This document shows positions 1 to 11,930 of a stretch of 64,000 bases of DNA, in pieces. The translations under genes and the position numbers were made by a program. How positions within the stretch are numbered: position 1 is the first letter of the stretch; every line of letters begins with the position of its first letter. Under the pieces are notes generated by a model. It was not told the origin of the DNA. It saw only the letters and a program-made list of their open reading frames with translations, and made no database searches. Origin of the DNA: Chaetoderma sp. LZ-2023a (Eukaryota > Mollusca > Caudofoveata > Chaetodermatida > Chaetodermatidae); the NCBI GenBank assembly GCA_034401795.1, contig CM067359.1, forward strand, positions 142,854,233-142,918,232, read 5' to 3'.

Positions 1-560
1 TAGGTACATAGCCGACAGATAGAGAGACGTGAGAGGCATGTTGATATAAGAGATAGGAACAAGAGGTGTGCTGAAGGTTTGGAGTGGGGAGGCATACTTT
101 TGGTTTATTTTTGGCCCGAGTTTCTTAGACCTGGGTGCCTTATATATATTTATGTTGTGTGTGTGTGTGTCTGTGTGTATTTGTGATTTGCGATCGCGTT
201 ATCAACAATAAATAGGTAATTATTCCCTAGAACAATTGCGCGCGAGGACGTCTTCCTTCAGCCGAAGATTAATTACTCCATGGCTGAAGACGTCCAGGCT
301 CCTGTACATATATACATTTACAGTTTGAATGTTACAGTAATTGTGACTTTAAGCCACACAAACGATCTCTCATTCAGATATTATGCGTGTGTTTTCAGTG
401 CCGCATAATAATATACATAGATGTATTAATATATAAAATAATAACAAAAATAATTAGTAATATATGTTATTAGATATCCAATCTTCCTATAGACCGGACA
501 CAGCTGGTTTCATCGGCCAGTCATGGATGGTAATGTCTGTAAGAGTAGATTGGTCCGAAA
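1..560. other. Non-coding, no gene seen
   Basis: AT-rich sequence with a short GT microsatellite near 155-180. No open frame, RNA gene or recognisable mobile element is visible. The inverted stretches around 247-290 (gacgtcttcc...gaagacgtcc) form a short palindrome. Confidence 0.4.
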
Positions 561-561
561 C

Positions 562-1565
562 TTATTTAGGTATAAACAAAGTGTAGCCCAGCTGAGCATC
601 GCTAATTTTAAGCACTGTTGATGCCGAAGCCAAAATTTCCGCATGCGTTGCCATTGGTGTAAATGTTATTATTGGTGTGCCGATGTCCATTGAAGATGCA
701 CGTGAATGAGACACCGTGGGTGCCGGAAAATGTTGCCGAGGCCGACGTATTTGTGAGTTTCTGCAAGCCACTATATACGAGGGTGGGTGCAGTTTTTGTT
801 CTTACACACGATGGGCTGAGTTCTCCAGCAAATATACGTTTTGGCGTCTTAGGTGCCGAAGTTAATGCTAGAATCGACGCTGATGGTGAGTCAACTGAGG
901 TCGATCTTTCTGGTCTGATGGATGGTGGTGCGATGGATTGTTCATGTAATGGTGTAGTCGGCACCGATGTTGCCGAACCGTCCAGTGATACTTGATGCCA
1001 TTTGTAAGCAGTCTGGGTCATCCGAAGACAATGGCTGGAACTGGGACACAGTCACCGGACTGACCTGAGTTTGCATAAGAATGAGTGGAGCAGAATCAGG
1101 TGGAAATACCGCCAAAGATGATTTCGCGGGCGCCGATTTTCGTTTCTTGGATTTCGTGCTCTTTTCACCGAGAACTGATAGAGGAGGCTGAATGGCTAAT
1201 ATGGCCCTGAGTTCGTCCGTTCTCATATGGAGTTTGCTGGGAAATAAGTTTACTATGACACGATGATTTTCAATAGCCGAATGTGTGACGCCGAATCACT
1301 GAGTGGTGAATAATTTATTGCGCTGAGTGCAATAAGCTCACAGGAGCTTATGATCTCGGTCGATATGACACGTGAGTTCATCTTCCCTGGATTCCCATGT
1401 ACACCTAAGTTTAGGGGTTGACGTTTTTTCATCAGAAGAGTCTGACATGGCTAACTCACCTTTAGCTTCCGCCAACTGTTGAGGCGTTAGTGGCATAATA
1501 AGAATAATAATGTTCTCGGCTTTGCCGAATTTATACCTTGAATAAAATAATAAGAAGAAAAACAC
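562..1565 (-). other. Unassigned cluster of overlapping short ORFs
   Basis: Several overlapping frames of 75-137 codons are open on the minus strand (608-1021, 942-1226, 1338-1565), with a competing plus frame at 663-995. The minus products are rich in Ser, Thr and Pro, with one Lys-rich patch (residues 22-32 of the 942-1226 frame). The two longer minus frames overlap out of register, as a frameshifted pseudogene would. I recognise no domain. A decayed gag-like or host exon relic is possible, but composition bias alone could open these frames. Confidence 0.2.
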
Positions 1566-2010
1566 AGTTCGGCTGAAGTTTTGCTTAGAGCATGAAAGGG
1601 GGCCTATTGCCTGATGACGCCAAGCTAGAGAAGATGGCTTTTCGGCGACATGCTACATCCTTTTATAGTTTCTGGACCACATCACAGGATGGAGGAACAC
1701 CAATTTGTCCTTCCTCGGAGTCCACCTGTGTTATACGACCATACCTATGTAGGTATCTTCCTATAATTGGTTAAAATTCTCCAGTCCGCTGTACAGCCAC
1801 GTGATAAGTAATAACCAGTTGAAAATAAGGAGCGTTGCACAGAATCGTGTCTGCGTTGCTCCTCGTATATATGGGCCATGTCATGTGCTTGGTGCGGATC
1901 ATCCAGATGGTTAACCTGGTTAGATCTTGGGGTTTGCCATTCATGTGAGGTGCGAGTCAAGACGCTCAGAAAAATGTTCGTTATGCACACGGTCTGAGTT
2001 ACGTTTTGTC

Positions 2011-2122
2011 CAAACTGTATGTAGATTCAAATGATGATTGCTATTCAATGGGCACATGTTCTTGTCCAAACTATATGTATATTCTAGCGTTGATTGCTAT
2101 TCGATGGGCGTATGTCGGTATG
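2011..2122. repeat. 56-bp tandem duplication
   Basis: A unit starting caaact(g/a)tatgta at 2011 recurs at 2067 with the same tail (ttgctattc(a/g)atgggc). The two copies differ at scattered bases, so the duplication is not recent. Confidence 0.75.
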
Positions 2123-2622
2123 TATAGTTCTATCCAGTCCGTGCATGTGCATTATGGTTATCGTCCTTGGCGCGTTCCTTGTTCTACTGTGGCATGTGTC
2201 CATCCGCGTGTAGGTAGGTTCGTCTGTCTATGCTGAGGTCTGGACATCTTGTACCGTACAAGCACAGATGGGTCGGAATGCTGTAATGCCCGTAATGTCT
2301 GTGAATCAATGGGTGTATTCGAATGGGGCTTTTCCGTAGAGCAAATTTACTTGCTCAGTGGCCAAAATGTGTTCTGCGCAAACGTACCAGTCAAATGAAA
2401 AAAGCCCCTATCAGTATTGAAGGGACAGAATGGCCAGAAACACGATATCGCGTACATTTTACAATCTTGAAAATAAAATCCACCTTTCAGCGCTGTGTTC
2501 AGTCATAGTGAATGGTGAATAATTGTAGAATTAAGCTACCCAAGTCCTTTTCATATTTTGCATCACGTGACATACATAACGAAACATGCCACACGTTTTG
2601 GCTCCGGCTTGTTTCGTGCTCT

Positions 2623-2654
2623 ATTGGGGGGGGGGGGGGGGGGGGGAGGGGGGA
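2623..2654. repeat. G homopolymer tract
   Basis: Nearly uninterrupted G run with one A. It could form G-quadruplex structure and is error-prone in sequencing. Confidence 0.9.
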
Positions 2655-2825
2655 ATACCAGTCGAAGAAAAAATATTTTCTATGGAGCCAATGTGCTCTA
2701 AGTTTTCACCCGGTAAAGAAATCAATGCAGCGTAATGCACTTTCGCACATGCCTACCAGGAATCACGAACAAAATCGCACCGGACATAACCCTCCAAACC
2801 CCTCCCCCACCCCACAAGCACTACC

Positions 2826-2972
2826 CACACACACGCACGCACGCACGCACGCACGCACACTGGGCATAATACCACCGGACAAAATCCCATCTGGCCATAA
2901 TGCCACCTGACATAATCCCACCTTGACAAAATCCCACTGGACATAATCCCACCCAGACAAAATCTCACCTGT
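2826..2972. repeat. (ACGC)n followed by 14-16-bp minisatellite
   Basis: An ACGC/ACAC tract (2826-2860) is followed by repeats of a unit resembling gacaAAATCCCACCTG or GACATAATCCCACC to 2972. An isolated related copy sits near 2778. The units keep the minus frame open, which explains a spurious 156-codon ORF there. Confidence 0.75.
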
Positions 2973-3044
2973 ACATGGTTGACCACACGGATAACGATTC
3001 CGTTTTCAAGAACGGTCAATATCGTTCGAATCACTTCAAAAGCG

Positions 3045-3045
3045 A

Positions 3046-3123
<78 letters not shown>

Positions 3124-3137
3124 CAGTAGCAGCAGAA
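3045..3137. repeat. (AGT)n trinucleotide microsatellite
   Basis: About 28 uninterrupted AGT units, then imperfect AGC units. Homopolymeric Ser and Thr frames on the two strands are artefacts of this tract. Confidence 0.95.
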
Positions 3138-3139
3138 CG

Positions 3140-4435
3140 GCTTTGCGCGTAACTTGGTTGCTGAAAATGTTGGTTAAAAAGTTGAGTGAAACAGAGTAAT
3201 TTTCTATTTTTCCAGCACAGCAAAGTTTTTTGTTGGTACTAACATGGTTATATTGCTACTAGGTGCACACAATGCAACCACCCTAATCATGTCCACATCC
3301 TTATCTATCTATCACTATCTTACATGACCACCCTTAGCGAAAAGTATAAAATGCTGATTAAATTGAAAAAAACTGGAATATGTTAGACAGTAACGGTTTC
3401 CAGTTACCTAACCAACAAGGTGAAGAATTCACGACCCTCTTGGAAATAAGATGGTCTTCCTTTCCCTTTACTTAAATTTGAACAGAACTAAAAACACTTT
3501 GACTTGGAAAGTAATGCAAAAATTGATAACTTTATTAATTACTATAATTTACAAAGGTCGCATTGAAAGCTTGTACGACAATTGAGATAACTTTTAACGT
3601 GATAATAATTATAAGCTGCTTACTATACTAATTTGTAATCAATACGAAGATTACCACTTGGATCTCCGCTTGGAATAAAGATCTACATTGATCTAACGAT
3701 GGTAAAAAGATAACTGAAAACAGTGGAGGCACCAACTTATATACACATAAAGTCGTTCCTCTGCTCTGACGTCATTTTGGGCTATCCCAAGGATTCCCCT
3801 CTAAAACTAGCACTCTGATTGGCCCCTTGCTCCCTCGTTGTGTAATCTTGGAACTGGTGGGAACCGGTTTGGGAGTGATGGCTCCTGACAGATAATGTAA
3901 ACTTTGCTTACTTTGACAAGACTCATCAACAGCCATAGCTCGCATACTTTATGCGCCCACTCCTTTTGGTTTATTGTGACAGGAGCGTTAACCAACCAAG
4001 TAGGATACTGCTGTAAATACTTTTCATAATGGGACACTTTCCATTTAGTCACGACGACGGATGGTTACAAATCGTCATGACTTACTAGTGCCTGATCCTT
4101 AGCCCAGTGGGGTTATTCCAGGATGATCACAAGTTGTGCCATCAGCATCCGGCACCACACGGTAGTGAAACATAGAACCGGTTTCCTTAGCACTCTGTTA
4201 TGGCCGTCCCCGTTATTCAACAATCTTCCTTGGCCACCATCATAATCTTATCTTACACAGTGATCCTGTAAGACTCTGTCACGTTAACTACCAAGAACGT
4301 CTCCTTAAAGCGTCTCTGTATTTAATTCATCACTGTCTTACCGTCACGGCGTGCCGTTCTTATATTAAAACACCAGAACCAGTTCTATGGCCTGACGCGG
4401 GTAAACTCCGCCTCCTTATTTCTAATAATTTATAG
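3140..4435. other. Non-coding, no gene seen
   Basis: AT-rich sequence with only short frames. An 81-codon minus frame at 3807-4052 has no recognisable motif. No RNA gene or terminal repeats were recognised. Confidence 0.35.
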
Positions 4436-4599
4436 CTGTGTTTAAACACAAACTCAAAACGGCTATTAAAATATCTGAAATGACAAAACTAGATTGGTTG
4501 GTGATAATCACACCCAACTCAATCAAACTGATTTCAAACATGAACAGCATAATTTGTCCGCCCATACTGATCGTAATTACCAGTCTTTCGTTTGCAAAA

Positions 4600-4833
4600 C
4601 AATTCTCTACAGAATATTCAAACAGTCATTCTGACTAGTCCAGTCAATCTAAGAATTGACCTCGGCAAAATTGCAACAGAATTTCTGTCAATAGATTTAT
4701 GGCGAAGAAGCAATGGCATATTACCAAAAAAAGATCTAGCCAATTCAGCCGGTGGGAAATATATAATTTTATTCGGGTTAACCCGCACTCTTTTGTGTCA
4801 CGTTTATTACTGATTTAATGAGCGCGCACATTG
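4600..4833 (-). repeat. Interspersed repeat, inverted relative to 13490-13690
   Basis: Read on the minus strand, this segment closely matches the plus strand at 13490-13690, including gctcattaaatcagtaataa, a shared ccattgcttc block and tgacagaaattctgtt. The match ends near the outer edge of the inverted-repeat arm at 4834. It is probably a fragment of one transposon family with copies on both strands. Confidence 0.65.
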
Positions 4834-5732
4834 CCCTTACGGTCGTCAGCTCAGAATTTAAATAACTCTTCCTTTATGCTCCCCTATATCCTATTTTTAA
4901 ACTGGCACGCTTATTTAGTGTTATGTTAGGTGTAAATCTATGCTTTATGAACATTCATTTGTACAGCAGTTATTAAAATATCTGCCATGCTACCGGATTT
5001 CGAATTCTCTTCTTACTCGTTACTTTTAGTGTAGACCCCGTCTATCTTGTCTATGAGAACCACAAGCGAATACTTTAAACGTTCTACTGATGTACTGAGC
5101 TGAGATTTCTGTCATTTCCTCGTGTCGTTTTCCTCTTCTTCGGATATTCCGCCGTTAGTAGGCGTATCAGGATCAAGTTATTAAATTATGTTATAATATA
5201 ACAATTTATGATGACGTAAACTTAGCTGGGTGTGATAGGTGATAATCCACACACTTTTGGTATATTATTCATTAATACATACACTTCTCATTTTTACCTG
5301 AATGCAATGCATTTACATATACCAAGACACACATTTCTTTCAAATAAATGTAGGCAATTTGGAGCGTACTGTATGTGCCTGATTTCGATTTATTTTTCAA
5401 TTATGACATTTTAAGCAATTATATAAATTTTATATCTGCAGTTTACAAGATTTTAGCTTGTGTGAGAGATAAAAAAACCCCAAACACGATCACCGCCGCT
5501 GTCTCGGTGTTGCACTCTACATATTATAATGTTCATGGGTTTTATTTGATTAAGCGGCGATAGACCCCTTCCCATGAACTAATGCAACACGCCTACAACC
5601 ACACAGAATAACACAATCGACCTTTAGATGGCATAATAATCAAATCAAATTTGAACCATGACAGTGTTTAATGTGCATATAAATACCCTGATACAGTCCT
5701 TTCACTTAAAGGTAATGTACTTGGAGTTGTAT
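4834..5732 (+). repeat. Left arm of large inverted repeat
   Basis: This ~0.9-kb segment is the reverse complement of 8830-9711, with roughly 15-20% divergence by eye. Matching blocks include cttatttagtgttatgttag and the taagcggcgat region. The outer edge is CCCTTACGG in this arm and CCGTAAGGG in the other. No matching target-site duplication is visible outside the edges. It could be a long terminal inverted repeat of a DNA element or an inverted segmental duplication. Confidence 0.75.
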
Positions 5733-5779
5733 ACAGCCAAATACAGTCGAGTGGATACATCCATATAATGGACACTTGC

Positions 5780-6780
5780 CGACTGATGACAGGGCAATGT
5801 GGAGCATGCCACCGAAGCAGGCTATAAAATACAGGAAGGCGTGAATAAGCTACAACAGTGGACTGTTGAGGGCTGGACGTCAATGAAGTCAAAGACCTTA
5901 TCCAGCATCTTCCCACCCATGCATGGAGAGAGTACTCTACCACAGATCAGCACACTCACTTTTTGGCATCAATCTAGATTAACTCCTGGCATGAAAGCCC
6001 TCTATTGAGTTGATGGAGGTTAGGGCCAACAGAAAGCTTGGTGTTATGAGGAAGCTCTTGGGAACAACATGGTGATCAAACTCCAAGATCCTGAGAACTG
6101 CCTATACAGGTGCAGTACAATCTGTGTTGGAGTATATGCCTCAAGCACTTGGAATAATCCGTCAAAGATGAACAAATCAAATCTAAAGAAGGTGCAAAAC
6201 CTTGGACTCAGAAGCATACTTGGTGCAATGAAAATTACTCCTATATCCATGAAATGGAGAAGACGGCCTGCATCCAACCACTGGAAGCCTGAAGGGAGAA
6301 AAGAAATTCTGATACAGGATGAAAGTTTCAAGCGACTCATGGATCACCCTCTCCTAATGAAGTTGCAGGCTCTAACAAAGAGCTGAATGAAGCAACAGAG
6401 CACGACCAGCTGATAAAATGCCAGGAGAATGTAGGTGTTGTCCAAATAATCCAGATCGCTGTGAGATTCTGACACACAAGGTGTGGTCTCCAGAGCCACT
6501 CAGTGTCGGAATAAGGACCAGCGCTCCTGCACTCGCTGGAAAACAAGAACAAACTGATGCCACACACAAAGCACTGGTACAGCAAAAATCTACCAGAGCC
6601 ATAGGAGGCAGTGGTGTATTCAGCCAACACACAGAAATGCCTTCTGAAACCATTTCTGTATGCAGTGGGTCCCTCATTTCCAACCTCAGAGTGGAAATAA
6701 TTGCCCTCCATGTAGCAGCTGACAAACTGAGGTCGAATCCTGGACGCCCTCCCATATTGAATGTCCAGGTGACTGATCAG
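5780..6780 (+). pseudogene. LINE remnant: RT C-terminal region and RNase H-like segment
   Basis: Frames at 5799-6008, 6069-6386 and 6418-6783 look like consecutive pieces of a non-LTR retrotransposon. The first resembles the end of reverse transcriptase. The second has the basic VQNLGLRSILGAMKITPI segment typical of the region after RT. The third has GGSGVF followed by SNLRVEIIALHVAAD, as in an RNase H domain. Several frameshifts and stops separate them and no catalytic RT motif survives. It sits between the ~0.9-kb inverted arms and just upstream of a 237-bp tandem array. The assignment rests on motif resemblance only. Confidence 0.55.
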
Positions 6781-6829
6781 TAGTACAGGCGGAGGGGTTG
6801 TGAATATAAAATATACTGTATATACTCAC

Positions 6830-8829
6830 TAGTCTATTGCCAATTTGCAATTGGTAAATGTCAAGTTTCAGGGGTTAGGTTTGGCAAAAGGTGATCTCTC
6901 ATGGCATGACATTTATGAAATTCCATGCATCAATGATCAGAATTGGCAACATATCATCCTTCAGTGTTCAGAAGTGGCAACAAATCATGATTCTTGGTAG
7001 AAATCTCATTTTTTAGTATTAGGAATTTGTAAAGTATTGTCTTTCTGTACTTAGAATTGACAACAGATCAGCTTTCCTCACTCATTATTGGTAAATGCCA
7101 TCTTTCAGGCATTGGGTTTGACAAAAGGTCATCCCTCATAGCATGACATTTGTGAAATTCCATGCATCAATGATCAGAATTGGAAACATATCAGCCTTCA
7201 GTGTTCAGAAGTTGTAACAAATCATGTTTCTGGGTAGAAATCTCATTTTGAGCATTAAGAATTTGTAAAGTATTGTCTTTGAGTACATAGAATTGACAAC
7301 AAAATCAACTTTCCTCACTCACAATTGGTAAACGTTATCTTTCAGTGGTTAGATTTGGCAAAAGGTTATCTCTCATGGCATAACATTTGTGAAATTCCAT
7401 GCATCAATGATCAGAATTGGCAACATATCACCCTGCAGTGTTCAGAAGTGGCAACAAATCATGTTTCTTGGGTAGAAATATAATTTTTCAGCACTAAGAA
7501 TTTGTAAATTATTGTCTTTCAGTGCTTAGAATTGACAACAGATCAACTTTCCTTACTTACAATTTGTAAATGTCAATTTCAGGGGTTAGGTTTGGCAAAA
7601 GGTCATCTCTCATGGCATGACACTTGTGAAATACCATGCTTCAATGCTCAGAATTGGCAACATATCATCCTTCAGTTTTCAGAAGTGGCAACAAATCATG
7701 GTTCTGGGTAGAAATATCATTTTTGAGCATTAAGAATTTGTAAAGTATTGTCTTTCAGGATGTAGAATTGACAACAGATCAGCTTTCCTCACTTACAATT
7801 GGTAAAACTCATCTTTCAGGCATTAGGTTTAGCAAAAGTACATCTGTCATGGTACGATATTTGTGAAATTCTTTGCATCAATGATCAGAATTACCAACAT
7901 ATCATCCTTCAGTATTCAGAAGTGGTAACAAATCATGTTTCGGGGCAGAAATGATCTTTTTCAGCACTAAGAATTGGTAAATTATTGTTTCATGGCTTAG
8001 AATTGACAACAGATCAGTTTTCCTCACTCACAATTGGTAAATGTTATCTTTCAGGGGTTAGGTTTGGTAAAAGGTCATCTCTCATGGCATGACATTTGTG
8101 AAATTCCATGCATCAATGATCAGGATTGGCAACACATCATCCTTCAGTGTTCAGAAGTGGTAACAAATCATGTTTCTTGGTAGAAATATCATTTTTGAGC
8201 ATTACGAATTGGTAAATTATTGTCTTTCAGTACTTAGAATTGAGAACAGATCAGCTTTCCTCAGTCACAATTGGTAAATATCAACTTTCAGGTGTTAGGT
8301 TTGGCAAAAGGTCATCTCTCATGGCATGGCATTTGTGAAATTTTATGCATCAAAGATCAGGATTGGCAACATATCATCCTTCAATGTTCAGAAGTGGTAA
8401 CAAATCATGTTTCTGGGCAGAAATCTCATTTTGAGCATTAAGAATTTGTAAAGTATTGTCTTTCAGTACTTAGAATTGACAACAAAATCAACTTTCCTCA
8501 CTAACAATTGGTAGACGTTATCTTTCAGTGGTTAGGTTTGGCAAAAGGTCATCTCTAATGGCATGACATTTGTGAAATTCCATGCATCAATGGTCAGAAA
8601 TGGCAACATATCATCCTTCAGTGTCATCTGTCAGGCATTAGGTTTGACAAAAGGTCATCTGTCATGGAATGATATTTGTGAAATTCGATGCATCAATGAT
8701 CAGAACTAGCAACATATCATCCTTCAGTGTTCAGAAGTGGTAACAAATCCGGTTTCAGGGTAGAAATATCATTTTTCAGGAATAGGAATTGGTAAATTAT
8801 TGTCTTTCAGTGCTTAGAATTGACAACAG
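6830..8829. repeat. 237-bp tandem satellite array
   Basis: A conserved block (atggcatgacatttgtgaaa) begins near 6901, 7138, 7375, 7612, 7849, 8084, 8321 and 8558, a period of 237 bp with one 235-bp unit. A last partial unit at about 8664 is only 106 bp downstream, so one unit has an internal deletion. Units differ by scattered substitutions. The array fills the space between the LINE remnant and the right inverted arm. Confidence 0.9.
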
Positions 8830-9711
8830 ATACCACTCCAGGTACATCACATTTAAGTGAAAGTGTATCAGGGTACGTAAACACACATTAAATACTGTTG
8901 TGGTTCAAATTTGATTCGATTGTTATGCCATCTAACGTTTGATTATGTTGTTCTGTGTGATCGTCGACGTGCTCCTCTAGTTCATGACAAGGGGTCCACC
9001 ATCGCTTAATCAAAAAAGAGCAATGAACATTACAATATGTAGAGTGCAGCACTGAGACAATGGCTTTGATGGTGTTTGTGTTTGTGGCTTTCACACCAGC
9101 TAAAGACCGGGTAAGCTAGATATAAAATTTATTGCTTAAGATGTCAATAACTGAAAAATAGATTTAATTCAGGCACGCACATGTACGCACCAAGTTGCCT
9201 ACATTTATTTGAAAAAATGTACGTCTTGGTATATGTAAATACAGTGCATTCCGGCAAAAATGAGGGCAGTATGTATTAATGAAGAATATACCAAGTCTGT
9301 GGATTATCACCCACCACACCAGGCTAAGTTTATGCCAGCATAGATTGCTATATTATAACATAATTTAATAACTTGATCATGATACTCATACTAACGGCAG
9401 AGTATCAGAAGAGGAAAATGACACGAGGAAATGGCAGAAATCTTAACTCAGTGTATCATTTTGAAATATCCGCTTGTGATTCTCCTAGACTAGATAGACT
9501 GGATCTACACTACAACTAACGCGTAAGAAGAAAATCCCAAATCTAGTAGCACGGCAGCTATTTTAGTAATTGCTGTACAAATTAACGTTCATAAAGCATA
9601 GATTTACACCTAACATAACACTAAATAAGGGTGCCAGTTTAAAAAATAGGACATAGGGGAGCATAAAGGAAGAGTTAACGATTTCAATTCTGAGCCGACG
9701 CCCGTAAGGGT
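8830..9711 (-). repeat. Right arm of large inverted repeat
   Basis: Reverse complement of 4834-5732. The homology starts immediately where the 237-bp array ends and stops at CCGTAAGGG near 9710. Confidence 0.75.
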
Positions 9712-10330
9712 AACAAGGTACCTCGGAGTTACGGCGTCGCAAAGAATTATGGGTAATGTCAAAGGTCAAAGCGCATAAACAAATCTCTCGAGTCTGACAG
9801 CTCTGCGGCTACGCTACGAATTTTCCTCCTCATACATGCGTGTTTTATTGTGTTCTTATGTGTGAACTTCTTAGCGACAGCTTGATATGGAATCATATCA
9901 AGATATTTATGCAGTAGAAGTGGATTCACACTAGTGTATTTTGCATAAATTCAATAAATAAATGTAGTTATTATATGTATTTTAGAAGTACAATTACAAT
10001 ATGCTTATTTTTAAGTCCATGTAATGTCAGCGATTACGTGAGACTGACAGTGTATATGCCTACACACGTACACCGGCTTCTAAGTTAGGCCTATATAGTT
10101 TGTGTGTATGGTACTATGCATACTTGGGTCTTACAATTTCATTGTTCTAATATTCCCAATTTAACACTATATAATTCTCTAGTCTCCTTAGGGCACTATT
10201 AGGCTACCTAATGTAATCATTCAATGTAATACGTGCGCGTAGATTGCGCTATTCATTGATAAAGGAATTATCCCAAACAGAGTATAATTATGTTTATCAT
10301 ATTATCCATAAATAAACATCAGTCAAACAA
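9712..10330. other. Non-coding, no gene seen
   Basis: AT-rich. Part of 9721-9790, read in reverse, resembles 13425-13480 (tttgtttatg and cctttgac blocks), so it is probably another fragment of the family found at 13.4-13.7 kb. Nothing else recognised. Confidence 0.35.
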
Positions 10331-11200
10331 ACCACTCAGGCCGGCAGCCAGGGCAGGACCGGTACACTATGTAATATTACCCCTAATCAGGCAGCCATGG
10401 CAGGGCAAGCACTCAGGCAGCAAGGGCAGGGCAGGCAGGCAATCACGTAGCCAGGGGAGGGCAGGCAGGCAATTAGGCAGCCAGGGGAGGGCAGGCAGGC
10501 AATCAGGCCGCCAGGGTAGGACAGGCAGGCATCAGGCAGCCAGGGAAGGCAGGCAGGCAGCCAGCCAGTGCTGGCAGTCAGTCAGGACATGGCAGGTAAT
10601 CAGACAGCGAGATCAGAGCAGGCAGGCAATCACGCAGCCAAGGGAGGGCAGGCAGGCAAGCAGGCAGCCAGGGGAGGGCAGGCAGGCAATCAGGCAGCCA
10701 GGGTACGGCAGGCAGGCATCAGGCAGCCAGGGAGGGCAGGCAGGCAGCCAGCAAGTGCTGGCAGTCAGTCAGGACATGGCAGCTAATCAGACAGCCAGAT
10801 CAGAGCAGGCAGGCAGCAAGGGCATGGCATGGCAGCTATGCAATCAGACAGCCAGGGGATGACAGGAAGGCAGGAAGCCAGGGCAGACAGTCAGTCAGGG
10901 CATGACAGGCAGCCAGAGCAGGGCAGGCAGTCAGGACAGGCAGCGAGGGCAGGGCAAGCAATCAGGCAGCCAGAGTATGTCTGGCAGGCAACCAGGCAGT
11001 CAGTAGAGGACATGCAGGCAGTCAGTCAAGGCATGATAGGTAGTCAGGCAGCCAGGGAACGGCAGGCATCCAGCCAGGACTGGGCTGGGCAGGGCAGGGC
11101 AGGGCAGTGTAGGGCAGGGTACGCAATTAGGCAGCCATGTCAGGCAATCAGTCAGGGCGGCAGCCAAACAACCAGGCATATGGCAGCCCCAGCGGCAGAC
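10330..11200. repeat. GGCAGGCAGGCA-type minisatellite with 187-bp higher-order unit
   Basis: Short units such as GGCAGGCAGGCAATCAGGCA and GCCAGGGGAGG alternate through the segment. A longer unit containing tgctggcagtcagtcaggac recurs at about 10567 and 10753, giving a ~187-bp higher-order period. Long Gly/Gln/Arg-rich frames on the plus strand come from this composition and are not genes. Confidence 0.85.
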
Positions 11201-11269
11201 AGACATCGACCTATGACCCAATCCACCGCTGACCCACCCACCCACCCGCTCAGCCAGTTAGTTGGTCGG

Positions 11270-11930
11270 TTGACCAGCCAGTTGATCAATCATCCTGCCA
11301 CTCACTCACTCACCCACTCACTCACCCACACAATTTATCAGTCACTCACTCGTGAGTGAGTGAGTCAGTGGGTCTGTCAGTGAGTCAGTGAGTTGGTCAG
11401 TCGGCCAGTCAGTGAGTCAGTGAGCGAGCCAGTGAGCGAGCGAGCGAGCCATCCAGTGAGTGAGTGAGCCAGTGAGCGAGCGAGCCAGTGAGTGAGTGAG
11501 CGAGCGAGCGAGCGGCCGGCCGGACGGGCGGGCGGTTGGGTGGGTGGGTGGGTGGGCGGTGGGTTGGTGAGTGAGTGAGTGAGTGAGTGAGTGGGTGAGT
11601 GAGTTGGTCAGTCAGCGAGTGGATGAGTGAGTGGGTGGGTGGGTGGGTGGGGGCGGTCTGTCGGTCGGGTCGGGTCGGGTCGGGTCGGGTCAGGTCGGCG
11701 GGTCTGTGAGTCGGTCGGTCTGTGAGTCGGTCGGTTTGTGAGTCGGGTCTGTGAGTCGGTCGGTCTGTGAGTCGGTCTGTCTGTGAGTCAGTCGGTCTGT
11801 GAGCCGGTCATTCTGTGAATCTGTCGGTCTGTGAGTCGGTCGGTCTGTGAGTCGGTCGGTCTGTGATTTGGTCGGTCTGTGAGTCTGTCGGTCGGCGGGC
11901 CAGCCAGCCAGTCATGTACTCTGTTGGTTA
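11270..11930. repeat. GAGT/GGTG/GGTC tetranucleotide repeats grading into a 16-bp unit
   Basis: Tracts of (GAGT)n, (GAGC)n, (GGTG)n and (GGGTC)n are followed from ~11700 by repeats of a 16-bp unit like gtgagtcggtcggtct. The G+C-rich strand is the plus strand throughout. Confidence 0.85.

Noticed and set aside
2753-3223. 156-codon minus frame and 74-codon poly-Ser plus frame
   Set aside because: Created by the (AGT)n, (ACGC)n and minisatellite tracts, with no domain.
10290-11359. 190- and 176-codon Gly/Gln/Arg-rich plus frames
   Set aside because: Translations of the GGCA-type minisatellite; several frames are open at once and codon content follows the repeat.
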